Of a stretch of 64,000 nucleotides of DNA, positions 1 to 10,942 are shown in pieces. This DNA is from Aquilaria yunnanensis (lineage: Eukaryota > Streptophyta > Magnoliopsida > Malvales > Thymelaeaceae), in NCBI GenBank assembly GCA_039654915.1, contig CM077600.1, forward strand, positions 34,171,992-34,235,991, read 5' to 3'. The notes under the pieces were generated by a model that saw only the letters and a program-made list of their open reading frames with translations, was not told the origin of the DNA and ran no database searches. Made by a program: the position numbers and the translations under genes. The stretch's first letter is position 1. The number at the start of each line of letters is the position of its first letter.

Positions 1-943
1 TATATAGTTATGATTCTTCAATGAGATTTGTGCTTTTGGCAGATTATGGTTGTGATGCAATTGTATATTTGTTTGGCCAGTGGAGGAAGTTGTCCTCGAT
101 GGAAGGGAAGATCTCAATTTTCACACATGCAATGCTCAACTTCTGTAATGATTATTTGATATACAAGAAAGGCAGAAAATAGCACATTAATGTCTAATAT
201 TGTTGTTGACCCACAAACTACAAAACATTACTTAATCATCTATAAACTCAAAACATGTCATCTTAGGATACTATCAAGTTCGACGATCAATTCTTTATGA
301 TCATCTCACTTGGAAGCCTCAAAGTGTATAGCCACATTATGCTAACTCTGAAACATCAATAAACAAAATCTCAAGTATGAAATAGGTATTAGTGTTTTTG
401 CACCTCAAAGTTGGCATAGAGTTGACAAGTTGACAATCAGTGAAAGAGTTACTGAATATTGGGTGGCGTATGGGATAACCCTAAAGAATTGAAAATCAAA
501 CTTGAAAAAATCTTGAGATTGCAACATTTATTAACGTTTAAGGATCATTACACAATAATTTTGCAGGTTTAGGGTGATTTGAATGACAACAATATATACG
601 CAAAGGATAGTTGGGGAAGGTTCATGCACTTATGATTTACCAAAAAGAAAATAAGAGAGGTTGCCACCCAAATTACATGGTTCCTTGAATTCGAATCACG
701 TGAGAGTCCTTGAAAGTTGAAACCGGAATGGAAGATTTTGATAGCTTCAATTATTAACATTCTTGCATTCCTCATACCTAAGATATGAGGCAAAGCTAAA
801 GCTAAAAGTCACAGAGAATCCTTCAGAGAAGCTTAGGCAGCTCTGACCTAAGGAAAACTGTGGAAAAGTTCACACCGAAAAGAACTGCTAAACTCCAATT
901 TCTCGCCCCTCTTCATTTCAGCGGAGGATGGGCTTTTGTGGGT
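1..943. other. Spacer and probable 3' flank of the AHP gene
   Basis: I see no convincing coding exon here. The part nearest 943 lies downstream of the AHP stop codon and probably holds its 3' UTR. A 74-codon open frame on the minus strand (569-793) has no recognised domain. Nothing else is assigned. Confidence 0.4.
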
Positions 944-1972
944 TTAAATAGGAATTGATGCCCCAGCAGCCAAGATTTGTTGTTCAAGCTACAGAAAAGA
1001 CGACAAGTCTTGGATCAATCTTAATGGGGAGCTTCTGAAACATGTATTTATGTTCAATGGAGTACTACTCCTGAATTAGTAGATTGGATTTTAGGCAGTT
1101 ACCTTGAACAGTGTTTCGAGCTTGTTTTTCACAAGAGAATACTCATGCTTTAGTTGTTGGATGCATTGGAGGCACCTGTACACAAAATATATAACATTAT
1201 TAGTTAATTTGCCTTGCTTGCTTTCTGAAAGGAAGGATGAAATATAAATCAATAAACAGACAAAGAACTTGAAGAAAAGGACAGAAGAAAGTAAGTCACC
1301 CTTCAATGTTCTGCTCATCACAGTATGTCCTGAAGTTGATACACACCTTTTGAACCCTTTGTGCTCCAATACTGTGATGTCAGGACCTTTTTTTCGTTAA
1401 GGAAAGTAAGAGAGCAAAGAGAAAAATATTTAAAGATCTCCAGGGCAGAGACAATGTATGGAAGACTAAATGAAATAGAAAACATGTACCTAGAGCTGCT
1501 GCCTTTCAGCTGGTGAACATGACCATCCACCCCTTTGAAATCTATGCTTTGCTGCTGTCTGTTCATGATCAGCAAATAAAGAAAAAAAATAAGAAGTTGA
1601 ATGGTCCCATTTAAATGATGAAGTCTAGAAAAGTTGAGCAGCTGAAAGCAAGCCTCACAATTCTCTTGTTAGGTCATCAAGGAGCCTTTCTGAATCTTGA
1701 AAGAAGAGGGACACCACTTCCACCACGAAATCTGGATCGCTCTCATCTTGCAGTTGCTGGAGTTGGCTGAATTGATCATCCAAGAAACCCTTTTCACATA
1801 ACAAAGACAACACCAGTCAAAGATTTTTTTTTCTTTTTATGAACAAAAAAAGACCTACTTGACTAAAGTTTGGTACTATATGTTATTGGTAGGAGAAATT
1901 ACGTAAACTGACCTCATTGAACAATGAGGATGCATAATCAATCAACTGCCTCCGCAACTGAACAACCTCCAT
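944..1972 (-). CDS. AHP: Histidine-containing phosphotransfer protein (AHP type)
   Basis: This is a cytokinin phosphorelay shuttle. AHPs accept phosphate from hybrid histidine kinase receptors and pass it to response regulators in the nucleus. Six exons join in frame: 1972-1913, 1789-1659, 1558-1490, 1371-1300, 1175-1103 and 988-944, giving 149 aa, the usual AHP length. The HPt signature HQLKGSSSSIGA is complete once exons 3 and 4 are joined, with the phospho-accepting His at residue 79. The preceding helix QLQDESDPDFVVEVVSLFF and the C-terminal half containing RTYCDEQNIEG are typical of the family. I chose the ATG at 1972 because family members start a few residues before the conserved LF..G segment. 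An in-frame ATG lies 16 codons upstream (2018-2020) and would add a short non-conserved leader. Intron positions are hand-derived. This looks like a true HPt protein, not a pseudo-HPt, because the His is present. Confidence 0.93.
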
Positions 1973-2540
1973 GGTATTGCTAGCTGGCTTGAGGTGAGCG
2001 CTCTCCTCACTCACAGTCATAATGGTCTTTGCTGGGAGATGCCAGTTTAATGCCCTCCCATTATGTTGTCTTACAAGTGGACCCAACCGATGGATTTGAT
2101 TGAGACCAACATTTTAGTCTTAGGAACCCAAAAGATTCTTCAAAGCTGTACTTGTTTTGGAGGTGGTAACTGGTTTAGCTCGACACGGGACCGGCCGGTC
2201 CTGGTCCTGGTCTTGGGACACGAGGACCGGGCTCGGCCCAGTCGCAAGCGAGGTGGTCCCGAGCCGGGTCTGGGATGAGGCGGATTTAGTGTTTTTTTTT
2301 TAAAAAAATAGAACAATAATTAATTATATATGTAATAAATATTTTTAAGAAAAAACACCACATCCAGTTTAAGTTTTATTATGTTAAAAAATAAAATGAC
2401 ACTTACAAATAATCAGAACGGGCTTTACATTTTGAAATGACAAAAATGTTTCAGAAATGATAAATAATAGAAACCTATGATCTGTGCTCAATAGCATAAT
2501 CAGATTAAATATAAACTATATGTATGATTGAAAAAAAAAA

Positions 2541-3972
2541 TCAAGTCTCTGTATCGAATATTACCTCCTCATCTGAACTCTTTTGGTCTTGTTGCCGGAG
2601 TGCTACGAGGCCCCAATCTCGGTTGCACATGCATACTTTTACAGCGTCGGGTGTCAATCTTAATCGTTTTTTTGATATCACCCGTTTTCCTGCACTAAAC
2701 GCTGCCTCGGATGAAACGGTCGATACTGAAACAGCAAGAATCTTCTGTGCGATTATCGACAAGATTGGAAACCTTGATCTCTTTCGTTTCCACCACTCTA
2801 AGATGTTGAGGTCGCTTGCCTCGAATGATGTGTTGAGATAGTCATCGACCTTAGCTAATCCCGATGTCGTCGGTCGAGGTCATTTGAGCATTTGGAAGGC
2901 TGGGTTGAATCTTGAAGAGATTGATCTCCTTGGAGGCTCGGTTTGAGGAGCTTCGGATCTTACCTTATCCAAATGCTGCTCACAATATAACTTGTATAAA
3001 GAATGCAAGTACTCAGAAGCAGTAGCAGACATAGTCAAAACATTTATATGAGACATTTCTAAATAAGTATGGAAAATTTCTTCAAGCAATGTTGCTGTGC
3101 CCGTTAATTTGGCATATGGGTCAAGTAAAAAAGCGACTAAAAAGATAGGTGGAATGTTTTCGAAATACTGAAGCCACTTAGCTCGCATGACTTCGACAGT
3201 CGGTTTTAACAACTCATCATCTTTAAACTGATGTAAAGCATATGTAATGTTCACTAAATGAAACAAAACTTGATGAATGGTTGGGTGGTAAACACCAGAG
3301 AAAAATTCAGTTGCCTCGTCAAAAAACTTAAGCAATTCACCGGTTTTGGAACATTTTTCTCAAACTTTAGTCGTAAGAAATTCATAACCCATTTTTAAAT
3401 TTCTGAAATGTGACAACAAATTTGAATACGAGAATGCATCTTATAACATCAAATATGTGAAGTTCCAGTGGGTTGAGCAATCAAATTTAAACTGTTTTCA
3501 AAATCTTTTTTGATTTTCAAAACAAAAGCTTTTAAATTCATGAAAAAAAGTATGTCTGGACATCAAATATTTCAATGAGTTCCGAATAGGTAGAATATCA
3601 TTTTGGAGAACTTTTAAACCCTTTTGCACACAAATGTTCAAAATATGACACATGCTTCTAACGTGAAAGAATGTACCGTTGAGAAGTGGTTTTAAGTTTT
3701 GACTCAAAAGACAAGCGGCAACTTCATTATTTGAAGCATTATCAAATGAAATACACAGGACTTTATCAGTACAAAAATAATCACGTAAAGTTTCTAAAAT
3801 GCAATTGAATATTTGATAACAAGTATGATCTGTTTCAATAACCTTAAATGAAAAAATTCATTTTTACATTATCCAATTAGAATCAATCCAATGAGAAGTA
3901 ACACAATAGAATGATTGATCTATAGGTGATGTCTACATATCAGAAGTAAATGCTACACAAAGATCAAGAGCA
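2541..3972 (-). pseudogene. hAT transposase, catalytic and C-terminal part (broken)
   Basis: Reading from high to low coordinates, the minus strand encodes the catalytic-core signatures of plant hAT transposases: a TSDM(stop)TSP segment where the family has DLWTS, then FDNASNNE, then FFHVRSMCHILN. It continues through an open block at 3335-2880 containing the FLLDPYAKL signature. It ends in the dimerisation domain, with LEWWKR about 2810 and SSEAAFSAGKRV about 2700. In-frame stops interrupt it, including one in place of the Trp of DLWTS and a TGA near 2880 immediately after NPAFQMLK. No functional transposase can be made. The frame continues into 7245-7981 once the insertion at 3978-7240 is removed. 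Confidence 0.85.
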
Positions 3973-3977
3973 GAAAA

Positions 3978-6900
3978 TGTCGTGCCCTAAACTGCCCCTG
4001 GCCCATTTGGGCCTGATTTTTTTTTTTTTAAACATGCAGCGGAAGTTTTCATTACACAGAAGGGGCTTTTAAAACTCACTAAGACTTATGGGCACGAACC
4101 CCAGGATACTTATCGATACTAGCTCGTTAAGTTCTTTAATTAAGGTTAAGTTGAAGTGCTCTCAGAAACAAACTAGCACCTATGTGGATTTCATGTGTTC
4201 ATTTTCATGGTCTTTACCAAGCTTAGCCAAGAATATGCATGGCAACCAAAACACCAACTTAAGTTTAAAAACTTATTTTCATGCATATGCTTTGCATGCT
4301 TATGTGTTTTGGTGTTCACTAGTGCACATAATCACTTAATGCCTTTAGATGCAACTAATGCTTAGGCATGTATTAATTCAAATATGTGCACTTAAATTTC
4401 TTATTAGCCAAACTTTACACAGGCATCCAATTTCATGCTTTTTCTAAGTTTACTTGCATGTTTTTTACTAAGTGAGCATACATAGCCAAACATTGCATGC
4501 TTTTAACATAGACATGGGCTTATGGGCCTTTTAGTACTTAACATGCATATGGCCCAAAATTAACCAAGAATAAAATCAAAATTTCCAAGTTCTTATTTAA
4601 GCTCAAAACGTACCTTTAAGCCCAATTTCAACATGCTTTAAGTTTCATGAAAACATAACCCATAAATTCATACATGGGCCTTGGTAAGTCCACCAAGCAA
4701 TAAAAATACCCAAAAATGTCCAAGTCCATAATACAAGCCCAAAGCCAAGTTTGGCCAAATTTTAGCTAAGTCCATAATTTGGTCACTAAAGTTAGACCAA
4801 CAAAAACATGCTTAAAAGCAAGCCATAAATCCACAAAGCCATGGAACACAAATTTCCACCTTAATAGACCTTGTTCCCACAATTCTAAAACTTCAAGTCC
4901 TACATAGAAAGTCCACATTTTTTTTTTAGCTTGTTTACAAGCAGCTTATATACTTAGAATACTTAGAATATTTTGAGCAATACCATACACAAATCCAACC
5001 TTAGAATACAGAAAGAGTACTCAAGACTCTTAGCTTGATCTTTCAAGCAAACCTTTACCTACAAAAGTAGAGTAGGGCGGGTGAGTTATAAAACTCAATA
5101 AGGATTCCGTGGCATCCAATGCCTAACTTATGGCCTCCAAGGCCTAACATATGCCAAGAATGTAATGGCAAAATAATCCTTATTCCTGCAAAGGAAACAT
5201 AAAGACAAAGAAAACAAAAAGATACATGCATATAGCAATAATATCATAAACGGGGGTTAGCATGCACAACAAATCAAAGAAGCACACAAACACACGCCAC
5301 TTAACACTTTGTTCACAGAAGGGCAGCAAGCATCCCTCAAGTTTTAGTTCATTAATTTCATATACTTAATGTTTTCGGAGAGCTCACTTAGCATAGGAAT
5401 TAAGGTGGCCGCCTTAACTCCTAGCCCATAATGCTTGCTTACTTAACTTAGCTCATGAGCAAAACAGAATTGCCGAAGCAATAACATAACTTAAGCCCTC
5501 TTAGCACTCCTAGGATCACATGGTTCTTTGACCATCACCTAGGGGCCCGAATACTCACATAAAAAGGCCATGGAATTATACCATGCAATAAAGTGAGTAT
5601 AGGAATCCTTACCCACAACACCGAAAGCTTTAGAAGCTTATTTTCCTTCGTTTTCCTTGCTTGTTGACTCTAGAAATTGTTTTCTAGCATAAGAACCAAG
5701 ATGGGCCGAATTTTATTAGTAACCATAAGATACCAAGAACACTTGGTGATTAACTCAAATAACACAAAATACCAAGAACACTTGGTGTACACTTACAGAA
5801 CCTCACAGAAGAGGTAAGACCAATTTCTTGTGCTTGATGTTCTTCAAGCTTCTTCTTGATTTCTTGCTTCTAATGAACTTAGGAACTCAATCACACAAAG
5901 AGTTCCTTGAGTAGAGTTTAAAACCTCCAAGAAATGGAAATGGCCGAATTTTCCTCCTTGGATTTCTTTGAATTCTTCACCTGATTCTTGCTCTTTATGG
6001 TCTTAGAGCTTGAATTCAACCAAGAATACTTGGTTTTAATTTGAGAAATGATTATTTCTGGCTATGGACGAATATTTAGATGAGGAAAAGAGTTGAAAAT
6101 GTGTTTGGAATGGTGAGACTTGGTATGGAAGAAAATGGAGAGAGAAGGAGAGAGTTTGAGAGCAAATGGCTTTGAATGAGTAGGTTGATTATGTTTTAAT
6201 GTGTGGGAAGGTGATGGCCAGCCATATGGGAAGGAAAATGAGTGTATAATGTGCTTGGAAGAGTGGGAGACAAGATTTAATGGATGGAAGACTAATTGAA
6301 AGACTTTTGTGTAAATTGGTAGAAAAAGTCAAAAGTAGGAGACATGTAGGTGAAGAAAGAATCCAAAGTCTTGACTAAGGATGGGAGGTGGATTAAAATA
6401 ATAGGAAATTAATAATGTGTTTGAAATGAGTGGGAGACAAGATTAAAAGAAATGAAGACTAATTGGAAGACTTTTGGGTAAGTTTGGTAGAAAAAGCCAA
6501 AAGTAGGTGAAGAAAAAATCCAAGGTGATGACTAAGGATGGGAGGTGGATTAAAATAATAGAAAATTAATAATGTGTTTGAAATGAGTGGGAGACAAGAT
6601 TTAATGGATGGAAGACTAATTGGAAGACTTTTGTGTAAGTTTGGTAGAAAAAGTCAAAAGTAGGTGAAGAAAGAATCCAAGGTGATGACTAAGGATGGGA
6701 GGTGGATTAAAATAGTAGGAAATTAATAATGTGTTTGAAATGAGTAGGAGACAAGATTTAATGGATGGAAGACTAATTGGAAGACTTTTGTGTAAGTTTG
6801 GTAGAAAAAGTCAAAAGTAGGTGAAGAAAGAATCCAAGGTGATGACTAAGGATGGGAGGTGGATTAAAATAATAGGATTTGGAGGAAGGTGACATAAAAT

Positions 6901-7240
6901 ATTGGGAATTGGAGGGACATGGCTGGCTAAGGCATCCAAGGCCATTAAAATGGCATAATTCCCCCTTTAGTCCTCCAACTTTCTAAATTTGGGCAATTGA
7001 GCCCAACCACTAAAAATCCCTTTGGTCAATTTAGTCCCTCTTCTTTAAAAACCACCATTTTCATTACTATTTCTCTTGGCCTAAGCCAAGCTTATTTTTA
7101 AGATGTTCAACACTCAATTATGCACATGCCATATTGCCTTCTCAATTTAATTGAGCTAAATTCCCGATTAAGGAAAAATTCTTATGCTCCAAATCTATTT
7201 AACCCGGGACCTAATCACTTTGGATTGTCCGGGCATTACA
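3978..7240. mobile_element. Solo LTR or non-coding LTR-type element inserted in the hAT transposase
   Basis: The element starts TGTCGTGCCC and ends GGGCATTACA, so it has TG...CA ends with near-inverted termini. It is flanked by a perfect 5-bp direct repeat, GAAAA, at 3973-3977 and 7241-7245. Removing it with one GAAAA restores the transposase frame (AYFS joined to ALDLCVAFTSD), which fixes the boundaries. It is 3,263 bp long, has no recognisable gag-pol, and has no internal copy of its own start near its end. A large solo LTR left by recombination, or a non-autonomous LTR derivative, fits best. A tandem array lies inside it at 6240-6876. Confidence 0.75.
6240..6876. repeat. Tandem array, about 157-bp unit, roughly four copies
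   Basis: The anchor AATGTG recurs at about 6248, 6414, 6571 and 6728, giving spacings of 166, 157 and 157. Each unit carries GAGACAAGATT, GGAAGACTTTTG, GTAGAAAAAG and CTAAGGATGGGAGGTGG in the same order. The first unit is longer because of an extra GAGACATGT-like stretch. The array lies wholly within the LTR-like element. Confidence 0.85.
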
Positions 7241-7981
7241 GAAAAATAGGCTTGTAAATTTGATTTTCCGGCTTCAAATTGTCTAAAGCTTTCTTTTCTA
7301 ACGGTTTTCTTAAATACTTTTCTAAATGCAGGATTTAATTGTGATTTTATCCAAGATTCTAGGTGGACATCTTTAGCTTGTGAAAAAGGTTTTTCGGTAA
7401 GTACCATCTAATTTACCATACATTCTCTACAAGATTGTTGGTTAAAACGAAATATACCTAGCCCACTAGCGCCGGTTGTAGACCCAAGTTATGTTTGTCC
7501 TCTAGAACTAGTCCCAACATTGGGGAGGACGTTAGGATGTTGATTTTCAATATGACGCTTCAGCGTTTTAGTGCCGGAATTCTTTTTATGCACCATTTTT
7601 TCCCGCAATGTTTGCATTTCCCGTACCGCGACTCTCCTTCGTGTATGAGCTCATAATGCTCCCAAACCCAAGCAGTTAGTCTCGGGTATGTACCTTGTGC
7701 TTCAGTTTCCTTCATGGTGGGTCTATGATTTGTAGGCGTCGGTTTTGTTGACGGATTCCGGGACGTCATCGCATCCAACTCTTCTACTTCATCATCGGAT
7801 AATTGATTGTCGAGACCCAAATCGTAATTCGTCATATCGATTTCGGCATTATCGTTTTGCAACTCTTGAATTGAGATGCCTTTATCGACAAGCTGAGAAC
7901 AACAATGGAACAAGCCTCGGAGGCCGATGGTGCGGGAAAATGAACTCTTTGTCGACTCGTCCTTTCCTTTTAAAGCCATGA
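7241..7981 (-). pseudogene. hAT transposase, N-terminal part with BED zinc finger (frameshifted)
   Basis: The frame opens at the ATG at 7979, runs through an acidic, low-complexity N-terminus and enters a BED finger at about 7700-7530. The finger has CKHCGKK, then, after a one-base frameshift near 7600, the zinc ligand half LKRHIENQHP. A stop at about 7489-7491 follows, and another near 7408. The frame then resumes and reaches the insertion site at 7245. The next codons lie at 3972 and below, on the far side of the inserted element. It is the front half of the same dead transposase. Confidence 0.8.
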
Positions 7982-9075
7982 CTCACGAACTAATAGTTAT
8001 GATTAATGCAGAATTAAGAGGAGATTATGAAGAAATTAGGGGGAGATTAGTAAGAAATTTGAAAGAGATTAAGAAAATAAGGAGAATACTTAAGAGAATA
8101 TAGTAGAGGAAGAAAAAAGATTGAGTGATTGTGTGAGGATAGAGTGAAAAAGACATTGCTATTTATAGGGGAAGGTAAAAAATTAGTTTGACCAAAAGGT
8201 CCTTGAAATTTAGTTGTTGGGAGGGGTGAAAATGAAATTTTGGGGGCTAAAATAGAGTAGAAAACCGTTGAAGGGCCTGCTGTGTAATTAACCCATTTTT
8301 TTTAATTTTTTTTGCAGGTTTCCGTTGTGTAGGAGCCGTTGGGGCGCCAGGGTGGGGTGGTTCGTGGGTTTTTTCCTGGTTCGGAGCGATCAATTTTTCA
8401 TATCTTCCTCCTATTGGGCCCATATCTTTGCAGGCTTTGGCCAAAGCGGGTTTCACAAGGTCAGCCCGGGGTTGATCTCCGATCCGGTTCTGGTTTTGGC
8501 CGGGTTGACCCAGCCCACGTCCCACCTCTACTGCTCAGTTTGTATGGTAGGATTAATTAATTTCACTTCTTTATGTCCCTTTCCTGGAGTGTTGGTTACG
8601 TGGGCAAGTCAGTTATGGTCTATGTAGTATATTGGCTGTTATTTGGTGCAAAACAAGCACGTTATCTACTAGGTAGCATTCCTACCAGTTTGGACCAAAA
8701 CTGATCAAGCTCATTTCATGTCTCAAATGCCATAAGGACATGTGCAGAGCATGAAGTGGCACTGTAAATTATCAGCATAAGGACAAAATATGAAACAAAA
8801 TTCTCAGCTTATTGATTAAGGGTTATGGTTTTTACCATAAGGTCTAAAGGTTCAATCCTCATTTTTCTTTTGGCCTCATTCACTCACGTAAACATAAGAA
8901 TAAAAAATATATATATAAGACAAAGCATGTCTAGTTTGTTTAATGCTAGCTGAAACTAGAACAAAGAGTGATTTGAGATGTATTATCCTTTCTTGTCTTA
9001 TGGTGAATCTTGAAATTGAATACCAAGATTAAAAATAAGTTATATATAATCATAGTATCATGGTCTATTCTCATA

Positions 9076-9350
9076 CTTCCTCTGTTTCACATTAATTAAC
9101 ATTTTTTTTTACTGAAATTTGAATTGAGTATATTCATATTAATATTTATTGAAAAAAATTCTTAAAAATTATATTTAGATACTATAATCTTTAAAGTTTT
9201 ATTTTCATATAAAATATTGATATTTTTAAAATAAAATTATAAATTAATTACTACGAATAGTGAAATGGTCAGTTTTTGTGAAATAAAGGGATATTATTTA
9301 GTTGTCTATCAAATAAAAAGTTAATAACTACCGATCTAATGGAGATGTAG
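9076..9350. mobile_element. Possible degraded Stowaway-type MITE
   Basis: It begins CTTCCTCTGTTTCA after a TA and ends GGAGATGTAG before a TA. That resembles the CTCCCTCCGT family terminus with a TA target duplication. The AT-rich 275-bp body fits the class. The right terminus is strongly diverged, so this is tentative. Confidence 0.4.
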
Positions 9351-9529
9351 TATTTATTGTAACTACCTCTTAAAAGAAGCAACAATTAAAAAGTTGAACT
9401 AGCCATATATGAGGCACTTATTTACCCCAGCTTGTCAAAGTCAGGCCAAATCAGGCACAAAAGCTAGGGCAGCATGCCACAACCCAAAGTGTTAAGTGTT
9501 ACATAATGGGAGTGAAAGCGACAATCAAA

Positions 9530-9685
9530 GTAAAAAGATTATGAATTCATTTGAAAGTAGTTGTCAATGATTTACTAATAGTAGAAATTAAATTGATAAA
9601 GCTAAAAACTAAAAATTATCTTTAGATAATTTTGTTTAAACTCTAACATTAATCAATAACGCTAATTCAAACAGGGCTGAGTCAA
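9530..9685. repeat. Dispersed repeat fragment related to 15105-15205 and 23851-23992
   Basis: The stretch shares, in order, AAGCTAAAA, a CTTTAGATA box, AAACTCTAAC, then AATCAATAACGCTAAT and an end near ACAGGGC. The same order of words occurs at about 15118-15203 and, more diverged, at 23930-23992. The GCC(T)TGTTTG-like end seen in reverse complement resembles Tourist-type termini. Confidence 0.5.
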
Positions 9686-9817
9686 CTAATCCAAAACATC
9701 TTGGATCAAAATTAAGTCACTGTTCAATAATAGTAACTTAATTTGTCTTTTAAAATATATGAAGAATGTTGAATAATCTAGCTGGCCTTGTGTATCTAGT
9801 TAGCTAGTAAGCACAAG

Positions 9818-10015
9818 CATTGGTGGAGGGAGTGCAGGGGACTAGAGGTGCTTCGCTCCCCCAAAAATTATTACAAATTATGTATATTACTCATATGTAT
9901 GTGTAAAGATAAAGCTAAATAAATTTCATTATCTTTATTGTGGCCCCCCTAATATTATAACATTTTTAAAATGAAGTCTAACTCCCCTAATTAAAATCCT
10001 AGTTTTAACCCTGAG
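9818..10015. repeat. Possible degraded hAT-type MITE
   Basis: G-rich and C-rich boxes (GGTGGAGGGAGTGCAGGGG, GCTCCCCCAAAAATT, GTGGCCCCCC, AACTCCCC, AAAATCCTAG) are arranged much as in the intact hAT MITE at 57819-58225. I find no target duplication, so this is a weak call. Confidence 0.35.
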
Positions 10016-10942
10016 CGTAAGGAACACCCATGGACAAGCACGACACCCAGCAATGGAAAAGTTATAGTCAGAGTTTTCTAGATTTTGCGCAACAGTCACT
10101 TTCTCTGTAACTTTTTTATTGTACCTCTTAACTCTTTGTACTTGCAATGTTTCTAAATACCAAAAATCAAAATAAAATAAAATAATCTAGCTGGGGGTTG
10201 AAGCAGAACAGTAGTTGCCTAGTTGGGATTTATGGAAGAGCAAGTCTGTACTTGTCTCGTACCTGCTACCCATCGCTACCCGCGGAGAGCTGCTCACCGT
10301 GTCCGTGTTGCCTTTTGCTTGGTGGATACTTACGCTTCATTCTCTTCTTTGATCAGTTGGTTTCAACAATCTCTGTTTGGTTAGCTCTTACATAGTTGTA
10401 TTGATTTGGGAACTGAGACAAGGTCGGACTCATTTGCCCCGACCAGATCCTGTTTATACCATTAAAGATACAGCTTCGGCCCAATCGACCTCCTTTGTTC
10501 CTGGCCCAGTAAGCACTGTTGGACTCGCCAGTTTCTTGGCATGCAAGCAAGTAGTCTACAAGAGGGAAGCTGTCAAAGAGCATGTTTTCGGCAGTGTAGA
10601 GCCATTTTCGTGTAGTCAAAGCAATTAACATAAAGTTGGAGAATAAAGAAAATGTGAGTTTTGTGTGCCGTGTACACGAACTGAATCAGAGAGAAAATTT
10701 GGCCAACAACTTAATTCCGTTCCATGAAAAGACTTTATTCATTCTATTCTAGAGTTGGTACAGCAATTTCAAATGTATAAAAATGAAACAAGACAGGTTA
10801 ATCTCAGTATAGAATTCGTTGGTTTAGAATAAATCCATGACGAAACCAAAAAAGAAAATAAATGGAAAATGTATTTATAGACCTTACGGTCCAAGCCATA
10901 TATTTTCTCAAATTCGCAATCGTCTTTGAAACTACAGTCACC

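Larger units (their letters stand above)
2155..8532 (-). mobile_element. Degenerate hAT transposon (RICESLEEPER-like), with nested insertion
   Basis: The interval contains, on the minus strand and in the expected order, a BED zinc finger, the hAT catalytic region and the C-terminal hAT dimerisation domain. All are broken by stops and a frameshift. GC-rich stretches at both ends (about 2170-2280 and 8330-8530) each reach an AGGTGG/CCACCT motif, which resembles plant hAT termini. I could not find a matching 8-bp target duplication, so the outer limits are approximate. A 3.26-kb element (3978-7240) splits the transposase. Confidence 0.7.
8533..10942. other. Repeat-rich spacer upstream of the pectinesterase gene
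   Basis: I found no convincing gene in this interval. It holds a possible Stowaway MITE (9076-9350), a Tourist-like fragment (about 9530-9685) and a possible degraded hAT MITE (about 9818-10015). Short open frames at 10198-10630 on both strands have no recognised motif. The last 200 bp or so should contain the pectinesterase promoter, but I cannot point to a clear TATA box. Confidence 0.5.

Noticed and set aside
569..793. A 74-codon minus-strand frame considered as a gene or LINE RNase H fragment
   Set aside because: I could not match it to any conserved motif with confidence.
6240..6876. A repeat array considered as CRISPR-like
   Set aside because: Whole 157-bp units are repeated without constant short repeats and unique spacers, and the window is from a plant nuclear genome.
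10353..10631. Overlapping open frames on both strands before the pectinesterase gene
   Set aside because: There is no recognised domain, no splice-supported extension, and the frames overlap in antisense.
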